Source: PGYR01 sp034670025
GTDB lineage: Bacteria > Bacteroidota > Ignavibacteria > Kapaibacteriales > UBA2268
DNA length: 64,000 nt
Direction of reading: 5' to 3'
Assembly: GCA_034670025.1 (NCBI GenBank)
Contig: JAXMOE010000003.1
Location: forward strand, 186,001 to 250,000
Every line of letters begins with the position of its first letter. Within the stretch, counting starts at the first letter, position 1. Position numbers and translations under genes: made by a program. Positions 17,140-25,565 of this stretch are shown piece after piece. A model generated the notes under the pieces. It was not told where the DNA came from and ran no database searches. It saw nothing but the letters and a program-made list of their open reading frames with translations.

Positions 17140-17661
17140 TTATTTAGAAACCCACTCTTCCCATCCACCAGTGTAGATGAACGTATTAGCAAATCCTGAG
17201 TTGTTCATGTCTTCAGCTAATTTGTGGCTAAGATCGCAGTTGCCCCCAGTACAGTAAATCAAGTATTTCTTACCTTGTTCTAAAGTAAATATTTTCTGAA
17301 AGTATGTGCCTTCGTCTTCATAAGGAAATATATTTATAGCTTCACCAATCTTACCCTCGGCGTATTCTTCGGGACTACGTGCATCTATTATAACAAAGTT
17401 AGGGTCGTCCACTCTTGCTTTCATCTGCTCGTAAGTTATAGTCGCTCCTTCCAAAGTTTCAGTTGGTGCTTCTGGAACAGCTTCATTTGCTGCATCAGCA
17501 ATTCCAGCATTGAGCAATGAATCGGAAGCCACAGGCCCTTTGTCGGTCAGGTAACCCAATCCCTTTTCACTTATGTCGCTGTAGTTATAGCCAAATGCCA
17601 AGGCAACAGCTACTCCAACGATTATTAGAATCACTTTAAAATCAATGTGTTTCATATTCAT
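17140..17661 (-). CDS. Membrane-anchored rhodanese-domain protein
   Basis: A 173-residue protein with an N-terminal membrane helix (about 8-24), a low-complexity linker, and one rhodanese domain (about 75-173). The active-site loop is CTGGNC (137-142), so catalytic Cys137 is present. The CDC25-like start IIDARSPEEYAEGKIGEAINI is clear. Family members carry persulfide sulfur or sense it. It is probably exposed on the periplasmic side, inferred from the uncleaved anchor. It lies 12 bases after the patatin gene and abuts the sigma-54 activator start. Confidence 0.88.
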   Translation of the reverse strand: MNMKHIDFKVILIIVGVAVALAFGYNYSDISEKGLGYLTDKGPVASDSLLNAGIADAANEAVPEAPTETLEGATITYEQMKARVDDPNFVIIDARSPEEYAEGKIGEAINIFPYEDEGTYFQKIFTLEQGKKYLIYCTGGNCDLSHKLAEDMNNSGFANTFIYTGGWEEWVSK

Positions 17662-17673
17662 TTCTATTTCAAT

Positions 17674-19878
17674 TTATAAATTTATTCCTATCGCAAAGTA
17701 GCCAAGTAAAGGCCCTACTATTGCTCTGTCTGGGTCTTTGACTAAGTAAAAACTCTGCCCCAAAGCAAATTTTGCTGGCCCAATAGGTGTATCGAACGAT
17801 AGCTCCGCACCTAATCCTTGACGAAGATTAGCAAACCTTATTTGCTCAGGCACTTCCCACACTCCACCAATATCATATCTAAGTGAAGCATAAGTATCAA
17901 AAAATATTTCAAAAGGCAGCTTATACCTGAACTCCAATGACGATACAAAAATCTGTCTCCCTATTCTTTCATACTCTCGCATACCATAGAACTGATTTTG
18001 ACCACCCAGCCCCCAAAATTCTGCCAGTGGGGTTGTCCTGTCTCCAACCCCAAACATTATGTAAGGGTTAATAGTAAAATCACTCAATGGTGTAAAATAC
18101 GAATCCAGCATAAACTCTAATTTAGAAAAATTTACTGAGTTTTCTAAAGATATTAAGTTAGACTCAAAGTTTATATCTATCAACGAGCCAGAAGTAGCAA
18201 AGTTCGATTTGTTCTTACTATCAATCAATGCCTTGATAAAAAATGTACTCACCGTATTGTAATCTACTGGGTCAGCTTCTATATCATAAGCCCTTTGCTG
18301 TTCCAACTGAAAACCAAAATTAACCTTACCCAACTTACTGAAATTACTACCTGTCGATACACTAAAGCCATAGTCCTGAACAACGTAGTCACCTATTTGC
18401 TCTCGACTATATCTATATTTATTCCCCCTTTTTCCGGAATTAACGACATCCTCGGCTCCATAAGTACGGTAAAGAACGTTATTATAGTATCCAGAAAGGT
18501 TAAAACTAATAGGAGAATTTAATACTTTTGGATTACTTATAGATAAATATACACTCTGATTTCTTCCACCTCCAGCTGCACCTATTAGCGTTCTTGTTCC
18601 AGTGTTTAAGAAATTCTCTCTCAACAAATCTATCTCTAATTGAGTGTTCCTTTCGTTATCTACTCTTGCACCCAAAAGCACAACTTGCGTACCTTTTTCC
18701 CTTACTACAATCTGTAAATCTAATTTATTACTATCTATAACATTTGGAATTATTTGCACCTGCGAAAAAAGCTCAGTTGAGTACAAACTCTCCCAGTAGT
18801 TAAATATATCATCAGGAGTTATTACTTCTCCAATGTTTACTGGAGACTCTGCAAAAATAAACATCTCATCTGTGTTGCCGTTGCCAACCACAGTTATGCT
18901 ATTTAAAGTCAATTCCCCATAATTTGGTGCTTCCGATTGATTAGTCTTTTTGGGCAAAATGCTAAAATCATAGTTACTCAAACAATCCGAACCCTTTTTG
19001 ATTATCGAATCTATACGAGCAAAATCAATGTTGCTTACATTCATTAACTCTGGTTCAATATAATAATCGCTCAGCTCCTTTGCTTCTTGCTTATTCGACT
19101 CCATAAGCACGGACACAATTTGGTCTGCTATATTCACAGGATTGTCCAAATCATCATATTTATATATTTCTGAAGTAGCATTCACTGTGATTATGTGCTT
19201 AGGGTTAAACTCTGAAATTGCTTGTTCTACTGGAATATTAGCCACTGGGCCGCCATCAATCAGAATCATTGAATCCAACGAAACAGGAGTAAACCGCAAC
19301 GGAACAGTTGTGCTCGCTCTCAGTGCAGAAAGTAAATCCCCATCTTTAAAAATATGCGGTTTTCCTGTTACTATATCCATAGCAACAGCTCTGAATGGCA
19401 CTTTCAAACTATCATAATCATTCGCTAAAGCATAGTCAGACTCTAACAATTTGGTTTGCAAAAACTCGGAAAAATTATACCCATTGCTAATTGCTCTTGG
19501 CATTTGGAATTTATAATCATCAAAACGCAAGGTGATTAGCTTTCTGTCATAATATTTCTTCTGATCAATGAACATTTTATTCCGGTTAAAGAAATTAGAA
19601 ATGCTCAGGAGTTCACCCCATTCAGCAGACGTCATCATTTCCTCAATCTCATCTACCGAGTAGCCCGAGGCATAGAGTCCACCCACTACAGCACCTATAC
19701 TAGTCCCCACTATATAGTCAATCTGTATGTTTCGCTCTTCCAACCCACGCAAAACACCAATTTGTGATAGCCCACGAGCCCCACCACCGCTTAGCACCAA
19801 AGCAGTACCCGATTTTTCGTTCGGTGCGGCAGCCATATAGCTCGTGAAAACAATTATCAATATGAGAGCTTTATTCAT
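17674..19878 (-). CDS. Patatin-like phospholipase with POTRA and outer-membrane barrel
   Basis: A 734-residue outer-membrane lipase of the PlpD type. After a signal peptide comes the patatin domain: oxyanion loop GGGARG (31-36), nucleophile Ser60 in GTSIG and Asp208 in DGG. A POTRA-like segment follows at about 320-400, then an Omp85-family beta-barrel to the end. The barrel closes with PIGPAKFALGQSFY and a final strand YFAIGINL. Such proteins are predicted to pass or display the lipase domain through their own barrel. The ATG at 19876-19878 overlaps the DJ-1 stop (TGATG); a TTG one codon earlier is less likely. Second gene of the operon. Confidence 0.93.
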   Translation of the reverse strand: MNKALILIIVFTSYMAAAPNEKSGTALVLSGGGARGLSQIGVLRGLEERNIQIDYIVGTSIGAVVGGLYASGYSVDEIEEMMTSAEWGELLSISNFFNRNKMFIDQKKYYDRKLITLRFDDYKFQMPRAISNGYNFSEFLQTKLLESDYALANDYDSLKVPFRAVAMDIVTGKPHIFKDGDLLSALRASTTVPLRFTPVSLDSMILIDGGPVANIPVEQAISEFNPKHIITVNATSEIYKYDDLDNPVNIADQIVSVLMESNKQEAKELSDYYIEPELMNVSNIDFARIDSIIKKGSDCLSNYDFSILPKKTNQSEAPNYGELTLNSITVVGNGNTDEMFIFAESPVNIGEVITPDDIFNYWESLYSTELFSQVQIIPNVIDSNKLDLQIVVREKGTQVVLLGARVDNERNTQLEIDLLRENFLNTGTRTLIGAAGGGRNQSVYLSISNPKVLNSPISFNLSGYYNNVLYRTYGAEDVVNSGKRGNKYRYSREQIGDYVVQDYGFSVSTGSNFSKLGKVNFGFQLEQQRAYDIEADPVDYNTVSTFFIKALIDSKNKSNFATSGSLIDINFESNLISLENSVNFSKLEFMLDSYFTPLSDFTINPYIMFGVGDRTTPLAEFWGLGGQNQFYGMREYERIGRQIFVSSLEFRYKLPFEIFFDTYASLRYDIGGVWEVPEQIRFANLRQGLGAELSFDTPIGPAKFALGQSFYLVKDPDRAIVGPLLGYFAIGINL

Positions 19879-20432
19879 CAATAGTTATATACTATCTCCT
19901 CAGCAATTTCCTTGGCTTTCTCTTCACTAACTAATATTTCTATTATTTTTAGGGCAAATTCTATGGCAGTGCCTGCACCACGAGAAGTGATAATATTACC
20001 ATCAACAACTACACTCTCTTCCGAATATTTCTTGTGGTTCAATTCATTATACACATCGGGGAATGATGTTATCATTGTATTTTCATCTATTATATTGTGA
20101 TGTACTAATATTTTTGGAGCAGCACAAATAGCACAAATCAAATTACCTTTTTCATTATTATATTTCAATAAGCTAATTAGGTTGTCATCTTCTATCAACC
20201 CCTCTACTCCCTTGCCACCACCAGGCAAGACAATAGCACCAAAATTTTCGTCGTCAGCAATATCGCTCAGTGGTCTGTCTGGAACTATCTTTATTCCTCT
20301 TGAACAAGTCACTATGTCACTATCGCCAGCAACCACAACATTGATGTCTGCTCGCCTAAGTAAATCGATAACAATAACTGCTTCCATTTCTTCACTTCCG
20401 TAAGCGATTGGCACTAATGCACTCTTTTCCAT
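19878..20432 (-). CDS. DJ-1/PfpI family protein (YajL-like)
   Basis: A 184-residue cytosolic DJ-1 superfamily protein. The nucleophile-elbow Cys103 is in AICAAPKIL. A conserved Glu lies in GSEEMEAV near 14-17, and LPGGGKGVEGL (69-79) forms the neighbouring loop. DJ-1 proteins have been described as glyoxalases, chaperones or oxidative-stress sensors, and the role here is open. It is the first gene of an operon with patatin, rhodanese and a sigma-54 activator, which hints at an envelope or redox-stress response. Its stop overlaps the patatin ATG. Confidence 0.92.
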   Translation of the reverse strand: MEKSALVPIAYGSEEMEAVIVIDLLRRADINVVVAGDSDIVTCSRGIKIVPDRPLSDIADDENFGAIVLPGGGKGVEGLIEDDNLISLLKYNNEKGNLICAICAAPKILVHHNIIDENTMITSFPDVYNELNHKKYSEESVVVDGNIITSRGAGTAIEFALKIIEILVSEEKAKEIAEEIVYNY

Positions 20433-20532
20433 TGTATTTATCCCAGAAATTAAATATCTTTATTAATTATGTCGATTGTAATAACAAAGAAATTAACTAT
20501 TTTTTGTTGCTTTTAAAATCAAAAATCAGAAA

Positions 20533-21828
20533 ATGACTGCTAAAGACGAAAAAATTGAAGCTGAAGAATGGGCTGAGAAAGGCGAAAACTTTCTCCGTTC
20601 CGAAAACTATGCTAATGCACTCGATTGCTTTAACAACGCAATTGCTTTGTATGATAAAAATGCGCTCTATTACTATAAGCGTGGGAACTGCTTCACAGAG
20701 TTAGATAACTTTACGGCAGCAATGGAAGATTACAACAAATCGATTAAGCTAAATCCAACTTTCTCATTTGTTTATTATAAGAAAGGGAATCTGTACTTCA
20801 AAAATAATGAATTTGGAAATGCCCTAAAGCTGTACAATGAATCAATAAAACTGAATAACAACTTCTCCTTTGCCTATTTGGCTAAAGCAAAAGTATATGC
20901 TGAGGAAAATAAGTTTGTGGATGCACTACAGATGATAAATGAAGCACTCCACCACAACAATGGCATTTCGGAGGCCTATTCTATTCGTGGGGATTTATTT
21001 TACAAAGCTGGCAATTATGAAGAAGCACTAATGGACTATTCTCGTGCCATCAAAATCGATTCTACTAACACCGACAGCTTACGAAAGCGAGCGAATTGCT
21101 TTATTGCTACTGGCGAAACTATGAACGCCATAAAAGACTACTCATCTATAATAAATAAAAAGCCAGAAGACACAGAGTCACTAAAAGCGAGATCACTGAT
21201 ATTAGCTCGTTTCAACGAAAAAGAAAGAGCACTGGACGATGCAAATAACTTAGTGCAATACAAACCAGAAAGCGCAGATTCGTATAATACCCGTGGGCTG
21301 ATTTATTTCAGTTTTAAGGAAAATGACAAAGCTTTAGAAGATTTCAGAAAGGCAGTTAGTCTCGATAGTAACAGCCCAATATATTATAATAATATGGGCA
21401 ATGTCTATGTAGCTATGAAAGATTATGTCAATGGATTGAAGGCATACAATCACGTAATAGATAAAGACCCCACTATTGCAAATGCCTACACAGGTAGAGC
21501 GAATTGTAAAGCTGGCAAAGGGTTTCTGAAAGAAGCGATAAAAGATTACACAAAAGCGATTTCGTTCAATCAAAAAAATATAACCGCCTACATTGGTAGG
21601 GGTAATGTCTATAAGAAATTAGAGTATAACAAAAAGGCATTGGAAGATTACACTCTTGCACTTGAGATAGAGCCACACTCACCCCACGCACTCCTCAACA
21701 GAGGGTTGATATACAAATCGCAGAGCAAATACAGCAAAGCAAAAATTGATTTTAAAAAATTCTTAGAAATTTCACCACGTGGCAAAATGGCAAAAAGCAT
21801 ACGCCAGTGGCTTAGTACAAATCAATAG
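20533..21828 (+). CDS. Tetratricopeptide-repeat protein (12 TPRs)
   Basis: A 431-residue protein made almost wholly of twelve consecutive 34-residue TPR units from about residue 10 to 420. The pattern is like YYKRGNCFTELDNFTAA, with conserved Gly/Ala at positions 8 and 20 and Pro/Asn near 32. No signal peptide, membrane helix or enzyme domain is visible, so it is probably a cytoplasmic scaffold. Transcribed alone, and it ends 12 bases from the convergent kinase gene with no clear terminator between. Partners unknown. Confidence 0.9.
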   Translation: MTAKDEKIEAEEWAEKGENFLRSENYANALDCFNNAIALYDKNALYYYKRGNCFTELDNFTAAMEDYNKSIKLNPTFSFVYYKKGNLYFKNNEFGNALKLYNESIKLNNNFSFAYLAKAKVYAEENKFVDALQMINEALHHNNGISEAYSIRGDLFYKAGNYEEALMDYSRAIKIDSTNTDSLRKRANCFIATGETMNAIKDYSSIINKKPEDTESLKARSLILARFNEKERALDDANNLVQYKPESADSYNTRGLIYFSFKENDKALEDFRKAVSLDSNSPIYYNNMGNVYVAMKDYVNGLKAYNHVIDKDPTIANAYTGRANCKAGKGFLKEAIKDYTKAISFNQKNITAYIGRGNVYKKLEYNKKALEDYTLALEIEPHSPHALLNRGLIYKSQSKYSKAKIDFKKFLEISPRGKMAKSIRQWLSTNQ

Positions 21829-21840
21829 AAGTGATTATAC

Positions 21841-22788
21841 TTATTGCATCTCCGATATTAATTCTTGCCCCATAGTCAAAGCACCAATAAGAGCAGTTGA
21901 CTTTGCTTCAATCAGATTCAGTTCTTTCTGTTTGCTAACTTTTTCTTTCAACTTGTCTGCCAGTAAAGTGTCATTTTCTACTATGCCGCCCATTAGAGCT
22001 ACATCTACTTTCTTCTTTTTGAATTGTGACACCAATGCCATTGGCAATTCTAACAAGTGTTCAGCAGAACGATTGATTATATCAAGACACACTTTGTCGC
22101 CTTCTACTGCACATTCCATAACAAATGGAGAAAGTGAGTGATATTGGAAAGCGCCTTCTGTATAAGCCTTTACTATTGTTCTGGGTTGATCAATATTAAT
22201 ACTTGGGTAAGCGTCAGCAATAACGTTTGTCAGAGCCGTTTCTTCGCCTCGTCCATCTATTGCTCTTACTACTGCCGTTAGTCCTTCGCGACCAATCCAA
22301 GCGCCACTACCTTCGTCATCTAATTCAATTCCCCAACCGCCACAACGAACTAACTCGCCGCCATTAGGGTTGCCAAGAGAAATAGAACCAGTACCAATTA
22401 TGGTGATGATTCCTTCTTCTCCCTCGAATGCACCTCGAAGTGCAATTTCTGCATCGGAAGTAACGATTAGGTCAGAAAAGTGGAAATCGTGCCCACGACC
22501 CAAAGTTTTAAGTAATCTCGCTGAGCGTTGTTTTTCTTCTTCTAACCACACTCCAGCAAGTCCAACTACGACAGCATCCACTTCACTCGATTCAATTCCT
22601 GCTTTTTGGCACAAATCTAATATTACATTGAGCGTTCGTTCGCACGATTCGCCAACTCCCACAGCACCCACTCGGGTTGTACCAGATTTCGATTCTGCTA
22701 CTATTTTGCCTTCTCTAAGTAATATTCCTCTCGTCCTTGTGCCGCCACCATCTATACCAATAATAGTGTAGTCTTTGTTAAATTTCAT
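21841..22788 (-). CDS. BadF/BadG/BcrA/BcrD-type ATPase, probable N-acetylhexosamine kinase
   Basis: A 315-residue ASKHA-fold kinase. Phosphate 1 motif GIDGGGTRTRG is at about 12-22, phosphate 2 motif IGTGSIS is near the middle, and the adenosine motif lies in LMGGIVENDTLL. The stretch GGWGIELDDEGSGAWIGREGL is typical of the N-acetylglucosamine kinase branch, in which the enzyme phosphorylates amino sugars released from peptidoglycan or chitin. The CoA-reductase activator branch has an iron-sulfur cysteine pair not seen here. Monocistronic; 110 bases separate it from the DUF3108 gene. Confidence 0.82.
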   Translation of the reverse strand: MKFNKDYTIIGIDGGGTRTRGILLREGKIVAESKSGTTRVGAVGVGESCERTLNVILDLCQKAGIESSEVDAVVVGLAGVWLEEEKQRSARLLKTLGRGHDFHFSDLIVTSDAEIALRGAFEGEEGIITIIGTGSISLGNPNGGELVRCGGWGIELDDEGSGAWIGREGLTAVVRAIDGRGEETALTNVIADAYPSINIDQPRTIVKAYTEGAFQYHSLSPFVMECAVEGDKVCLDIINRSAEHLLELPMALVSQFKKKKVDVALMGGIVENDTLLADKLKEKVSKQKELNLIEAKSTALIGALTMGQELISEMQ

Positions 22789-22898
22789 CTATAATTCTCG
22801 ACTGATTTTCTTTTTTTGTTTGCTTGTTTAATTTAATAATAGTTCACAAATACTATGCCACAGAATGTGAAAAGAAAAACAATCTTTTATTTGCATTA

Positions 22899-23681
22899 TT
22901 ATTCTCCTTTCGGGGGAGTCCAACCCTCACGAGTCCACTCTATTAGCTCTATATGAACCTTACCCACATACACATTCATCTTTGCTACTACTGGTATGCT
23001 TGCCTCGTCGTCAGTAAACCAACCCTCGAACCTACCGCTAAGTCCATAAAGTCCTTCCCAATCAGCTTGACCATCAAAATACTTAGTCCTAATTGGATAA
23101 TCTACAGCATCTATATCAACTGATTCCACTTTATTACGGAAGTTGAGCTTAGTGTCAAATATCTGCCCATCTATTATTGTAGGTACCATAATAGAACGTT
23201 TGAGTCCAGTATATTGTCTTGCTAAGAAAAACAGCGACGAACCGTCGTTAATTTTCTTCTCTAAATCTATAGTCTCTTCTCTCTGAAGCTTCTTGTTTTC
23301 CCATACTCTCTGACTTGCTTCCATCTCGTCATAATCCATTAGCAATTCCAAATATTCCCACTTATTGTCACCTTTCTTCATATTAGAAACGAATTTGTGT
23401 GAGTGGTTCATTGACCCATCTAACCATGATTTGAAACTCGCCTTTAAGTCAACAAACGGAATTCCGTCGTATGTTGCAATGTCAGCTTGTATATTATACA
23501 CTTCCTTACCTTTATACTCTGTAGCATCTTTGATAGACATTTCTATAGTCCCCAGATTAACACCTAGAAACGACACCTCATATTTCAGGCGTTCTCCTAC
23601 TTGCATTATTTCTTTTGGTCCTGCGTAGCTACTGCTGATTGCAATAAGAGCTACTAATACTGTTGTTATTAACTTTTTCAT
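22899..23681 (-). CDS. DUF3108 family exported protein
   Basis: A 260-residue protein with a clear signal peptide (cleavage after about residue 20, SSYAG). The mature part matches DUF3108: VGERLKYEVSFLGVNLGT, then IQADIATYDGIPFVDLKA, and later beta-strands ending ELIEWTREGWTPP. The family is periplasmic and beta-rich, and its function is not established. It lies about 80 bases downstream of ctpA, but a terminator at 23705-23736 separates them, so it likely has its own promoter. Confidence 0.85.
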   Translation of the reverse strand: MKKLITTVLVALIAISSSYAGPKEIMQVGERLKYEVSFLGVNLGTIEMSIKDATEYKGKEVYNIQADIATYDGIPFVDLKASFKSWLDGSMNHSHKFVSNMKKGDNKWEYLELLMDYDEMEASQRVWENKKLQREETIDLEKKINDGSSLFFLARQYTGLKRSIMVPTIIDGQIFDTKLNFRNKVESVDIDAVDYPIRTKYFDGQADWEGLYGLSGRFEGWFTDDEASIPVVAKMNVYVGKVHIELIEWTREGWTPPKGE

Positions 23682-23704
23682 ATAATTTTATTTCCTTGTT
23701 TTAA

Positions 23705-23736
23705 TAAAAAACGGCTCCTCGCTAATCGAGAAGCCG
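23705..23736 (-). terminator. Rho-independent terminator after ctpA
   Basis: On the minus strand CGGCTTCTCG (23736-23727) and CGAGGAGCCG (23721-23712) form a ten-base stem with one mismatch and a five-base loop, followed by a T-run at 23711-23705. Confidence 0.85.
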
Positions 23737-23762
23737 CAAATTAGAATAATTTTTTTTTGTTT

Positions 23763-25481
23763 TTATTTTAAACTTGATATTTTCATTGCTTCATCGAATA
23801 AGTCTTTAGCTTTGTTGAGCTGTCTATCTAATACGCTTAAAACTTGCAATTGTTCGTTTCTGTCCCATACAATCTTAGCAATAGTCGATTTCATATAGAC
23901 TTTCAGCAATTCCTTGTCTTTTTCTATATCTTCTTCAACTATCTCTATTTCTTTGTCTTCCGATATATCAATTAGCTTTTCTATCATATCATCAGTTATT
24001 TCATAATCGTTGAAAAAAGCATTGAAATTATTCTGATATTTCTTCTTGAACTCCACTCCCTCATCGCTTCTTATGAAATCATAAGTGTAATCATAGAATA
24101 TACGCTTCATTCTCATAGCAACAACAGTTTCTGTCAACTTACTCGTGTCTCTTTTGATTACATAGTCAGGAGTAATACCACCACCACCAAGTACAGGTCT
24201 TCCGCTTCTTGTGTGGAATATAGGAATAGTATCCATCTCAGTCTTGTCTGTGATTTCTTCATCATCTTCTAACTCCTCAGAAGGACGAATAATATAAGTC
24301 TCACCATCAATTTCTACATATTCCGATTTCATATTTTCTAAGCTGTGTTGCATATTTGAACCCTCATTCAAGTCCATTCTACCAACTAAATTTCTGTAAG
24401 CATCTTTGTCTTCAAAAGGTCTTTGTATCGAACGACCAGAAGGAGTATAGTAATAAGAAATAGTTAATCGGAATGCACTACCATCGCCTATGGGGTATTG
24501 CCTTTGTACCAAACCCTTACCGTAAGAAGTTTCACCAACAACGAGACCTCTGTCCAAATCTTGCATTGAGCCAGATACAATCTCACTTGCCGAAGCACTA
24601 CCTGCATTAATCATAACAATAAGTGGTATGTCATCTAAGCTACCGTTAGCAGAAGATTGGTAAACCTCATTGAATTGTGGTTTTCTTCCTTCGGTATAAA
24701 CAATAGTATCACCAGCTTGTAGGAACTCATCTGCCATATAGAACGCTTGAGTTAAGTACCCACCAGGGTTTCCACGCAAATCAAGAACAAGCTTCTTCAT
24801 TCCTTCTTGTTTTAAGCTATTTACAGCTTCCATCATTTCTGCATGAGTTTTGGCAGCAAATCTGTTTATGCTAACATAGCCGATTTCATCATCAATCATA
24901 TAGCTTGCATCAACTGTTTCAATTGGAATTTTATCTCTAATAATATCAAAGTGAAGCAAATCACTCTCACCATAGCGGAGGATATCGACAGCTACCTTAG
25001 TGCCTTTGGGGCCTTTGAGTAATTTAGGAACTTCAGATCTTTCTACACCTACGGCATCTTCGCCATCTATTTTTACAATCTTGTCGCCAGCCATAATACC
25101 AAGCTCTTCACTCGGGCCACCAGAGATAGGAGAAACTACTGTAATTGTGTCTTCCAGCATATCGAACTCAATCCCAATGCCTTCAAATTCACCAGAGAAG
25201 TTCTCTTCTACTTTTTCCATATCTTCCTTACTAATGTAAACAGAGTGGACATCGAGCCCTTCTAACATTCCCTTTATTGCAGCTTGACTAAGCTCCTCGG
25301 GAGTTTTTTCTGTTACATAATTGCTATATGCCATGTTGAAGACATACTGGAATTTTTTCAATTCTTCGTATATATTATCGCCTGAAACGGCCGTGTTGAG
25401 AAGGATTCCGAAGAATGCTCCTATTGATACTAAACTTAAAGCGAGTACAGTTTTTTTCATTATTGTATAGTTTCCTTTCAT
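23763..25481 (-). CDS. S41 C-terminal processing protease (CtpA/Prc family)
   Basis: A periplasmic or membrane-anchored serine protease of 572 residues that trims protein C-termini. An N-terminal helix (MKKTVLALSLVSIGAFFG) is a signal anchor. A PDZ domain covers about 95-180 (GIGIEFDMLEDTITVVSPISG). The catalytic Ser is the middle one of GSASASE (residue 297), and Lys is 25 residues later in YGKGLVQ (322), matching the Prc dyad spacing. A C-terminal helical extension of about 130 residues follows. The first ATG is at 25481; an ATG seven codons later gives a more usual signal. A terminator follows. Confidence 0.94.
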   Translation of the reverse strand: MKGNYTIMKKTVLALSLVSIGAFFGILLNTAVSGDNIYEELKKFQYVFNMAYSNYVTEKTPEELSQAAIKGMLEGLDVHSVYISKEDMEKVEENFSGEFEGIGIEFDMLEDTITVVSPISGGPSEELGIMAGDKIVKIDGEDAVGVERSEVPKLLKGPKGTKVAVDILRYGESDLLHFDIIRDKIPIETVDASYMIDDEIGYVSINRFAAKTHAEMMEAVNSLKQEGMKKLVLDLRGNPGGYLTQAFYMADEFLQAGDTIVYTEGRKPQFNEVYQSSANGSLDDIPLIVMINAGSASASEIVSGSMQDLDRGLVVGETSYGKGLVQRQYPIGDGSAFRLTISYYYTPSGRSIQRPFEDKDAYRNLVGRMDLNEGSNMQHSLENMKSEYVEIDGETYIIRPSEELEDDEEITDKTEMDTIPIFHTRSGRPVLGGGGITPDYVIKRDTSKLTETVVAMRMKRIFYDYTYDFIRSDEGVEFKKKYQNNFNAFFNDYEITDDMIEKLIDISEDKEIEIVEEDIEKDKELLKVYMKSTIAKIVWDRNEQLQVLSVLDRQLNKAKDLFDEAMKISSLK

Positions 25482-25565
25482 AATTCATTTTATGATTATA
25501 TATAAGACTAAAAACGGAGTTTACTGTTGATAGTTACAGTCAACTACTAAATTAAGCAACTTTTA

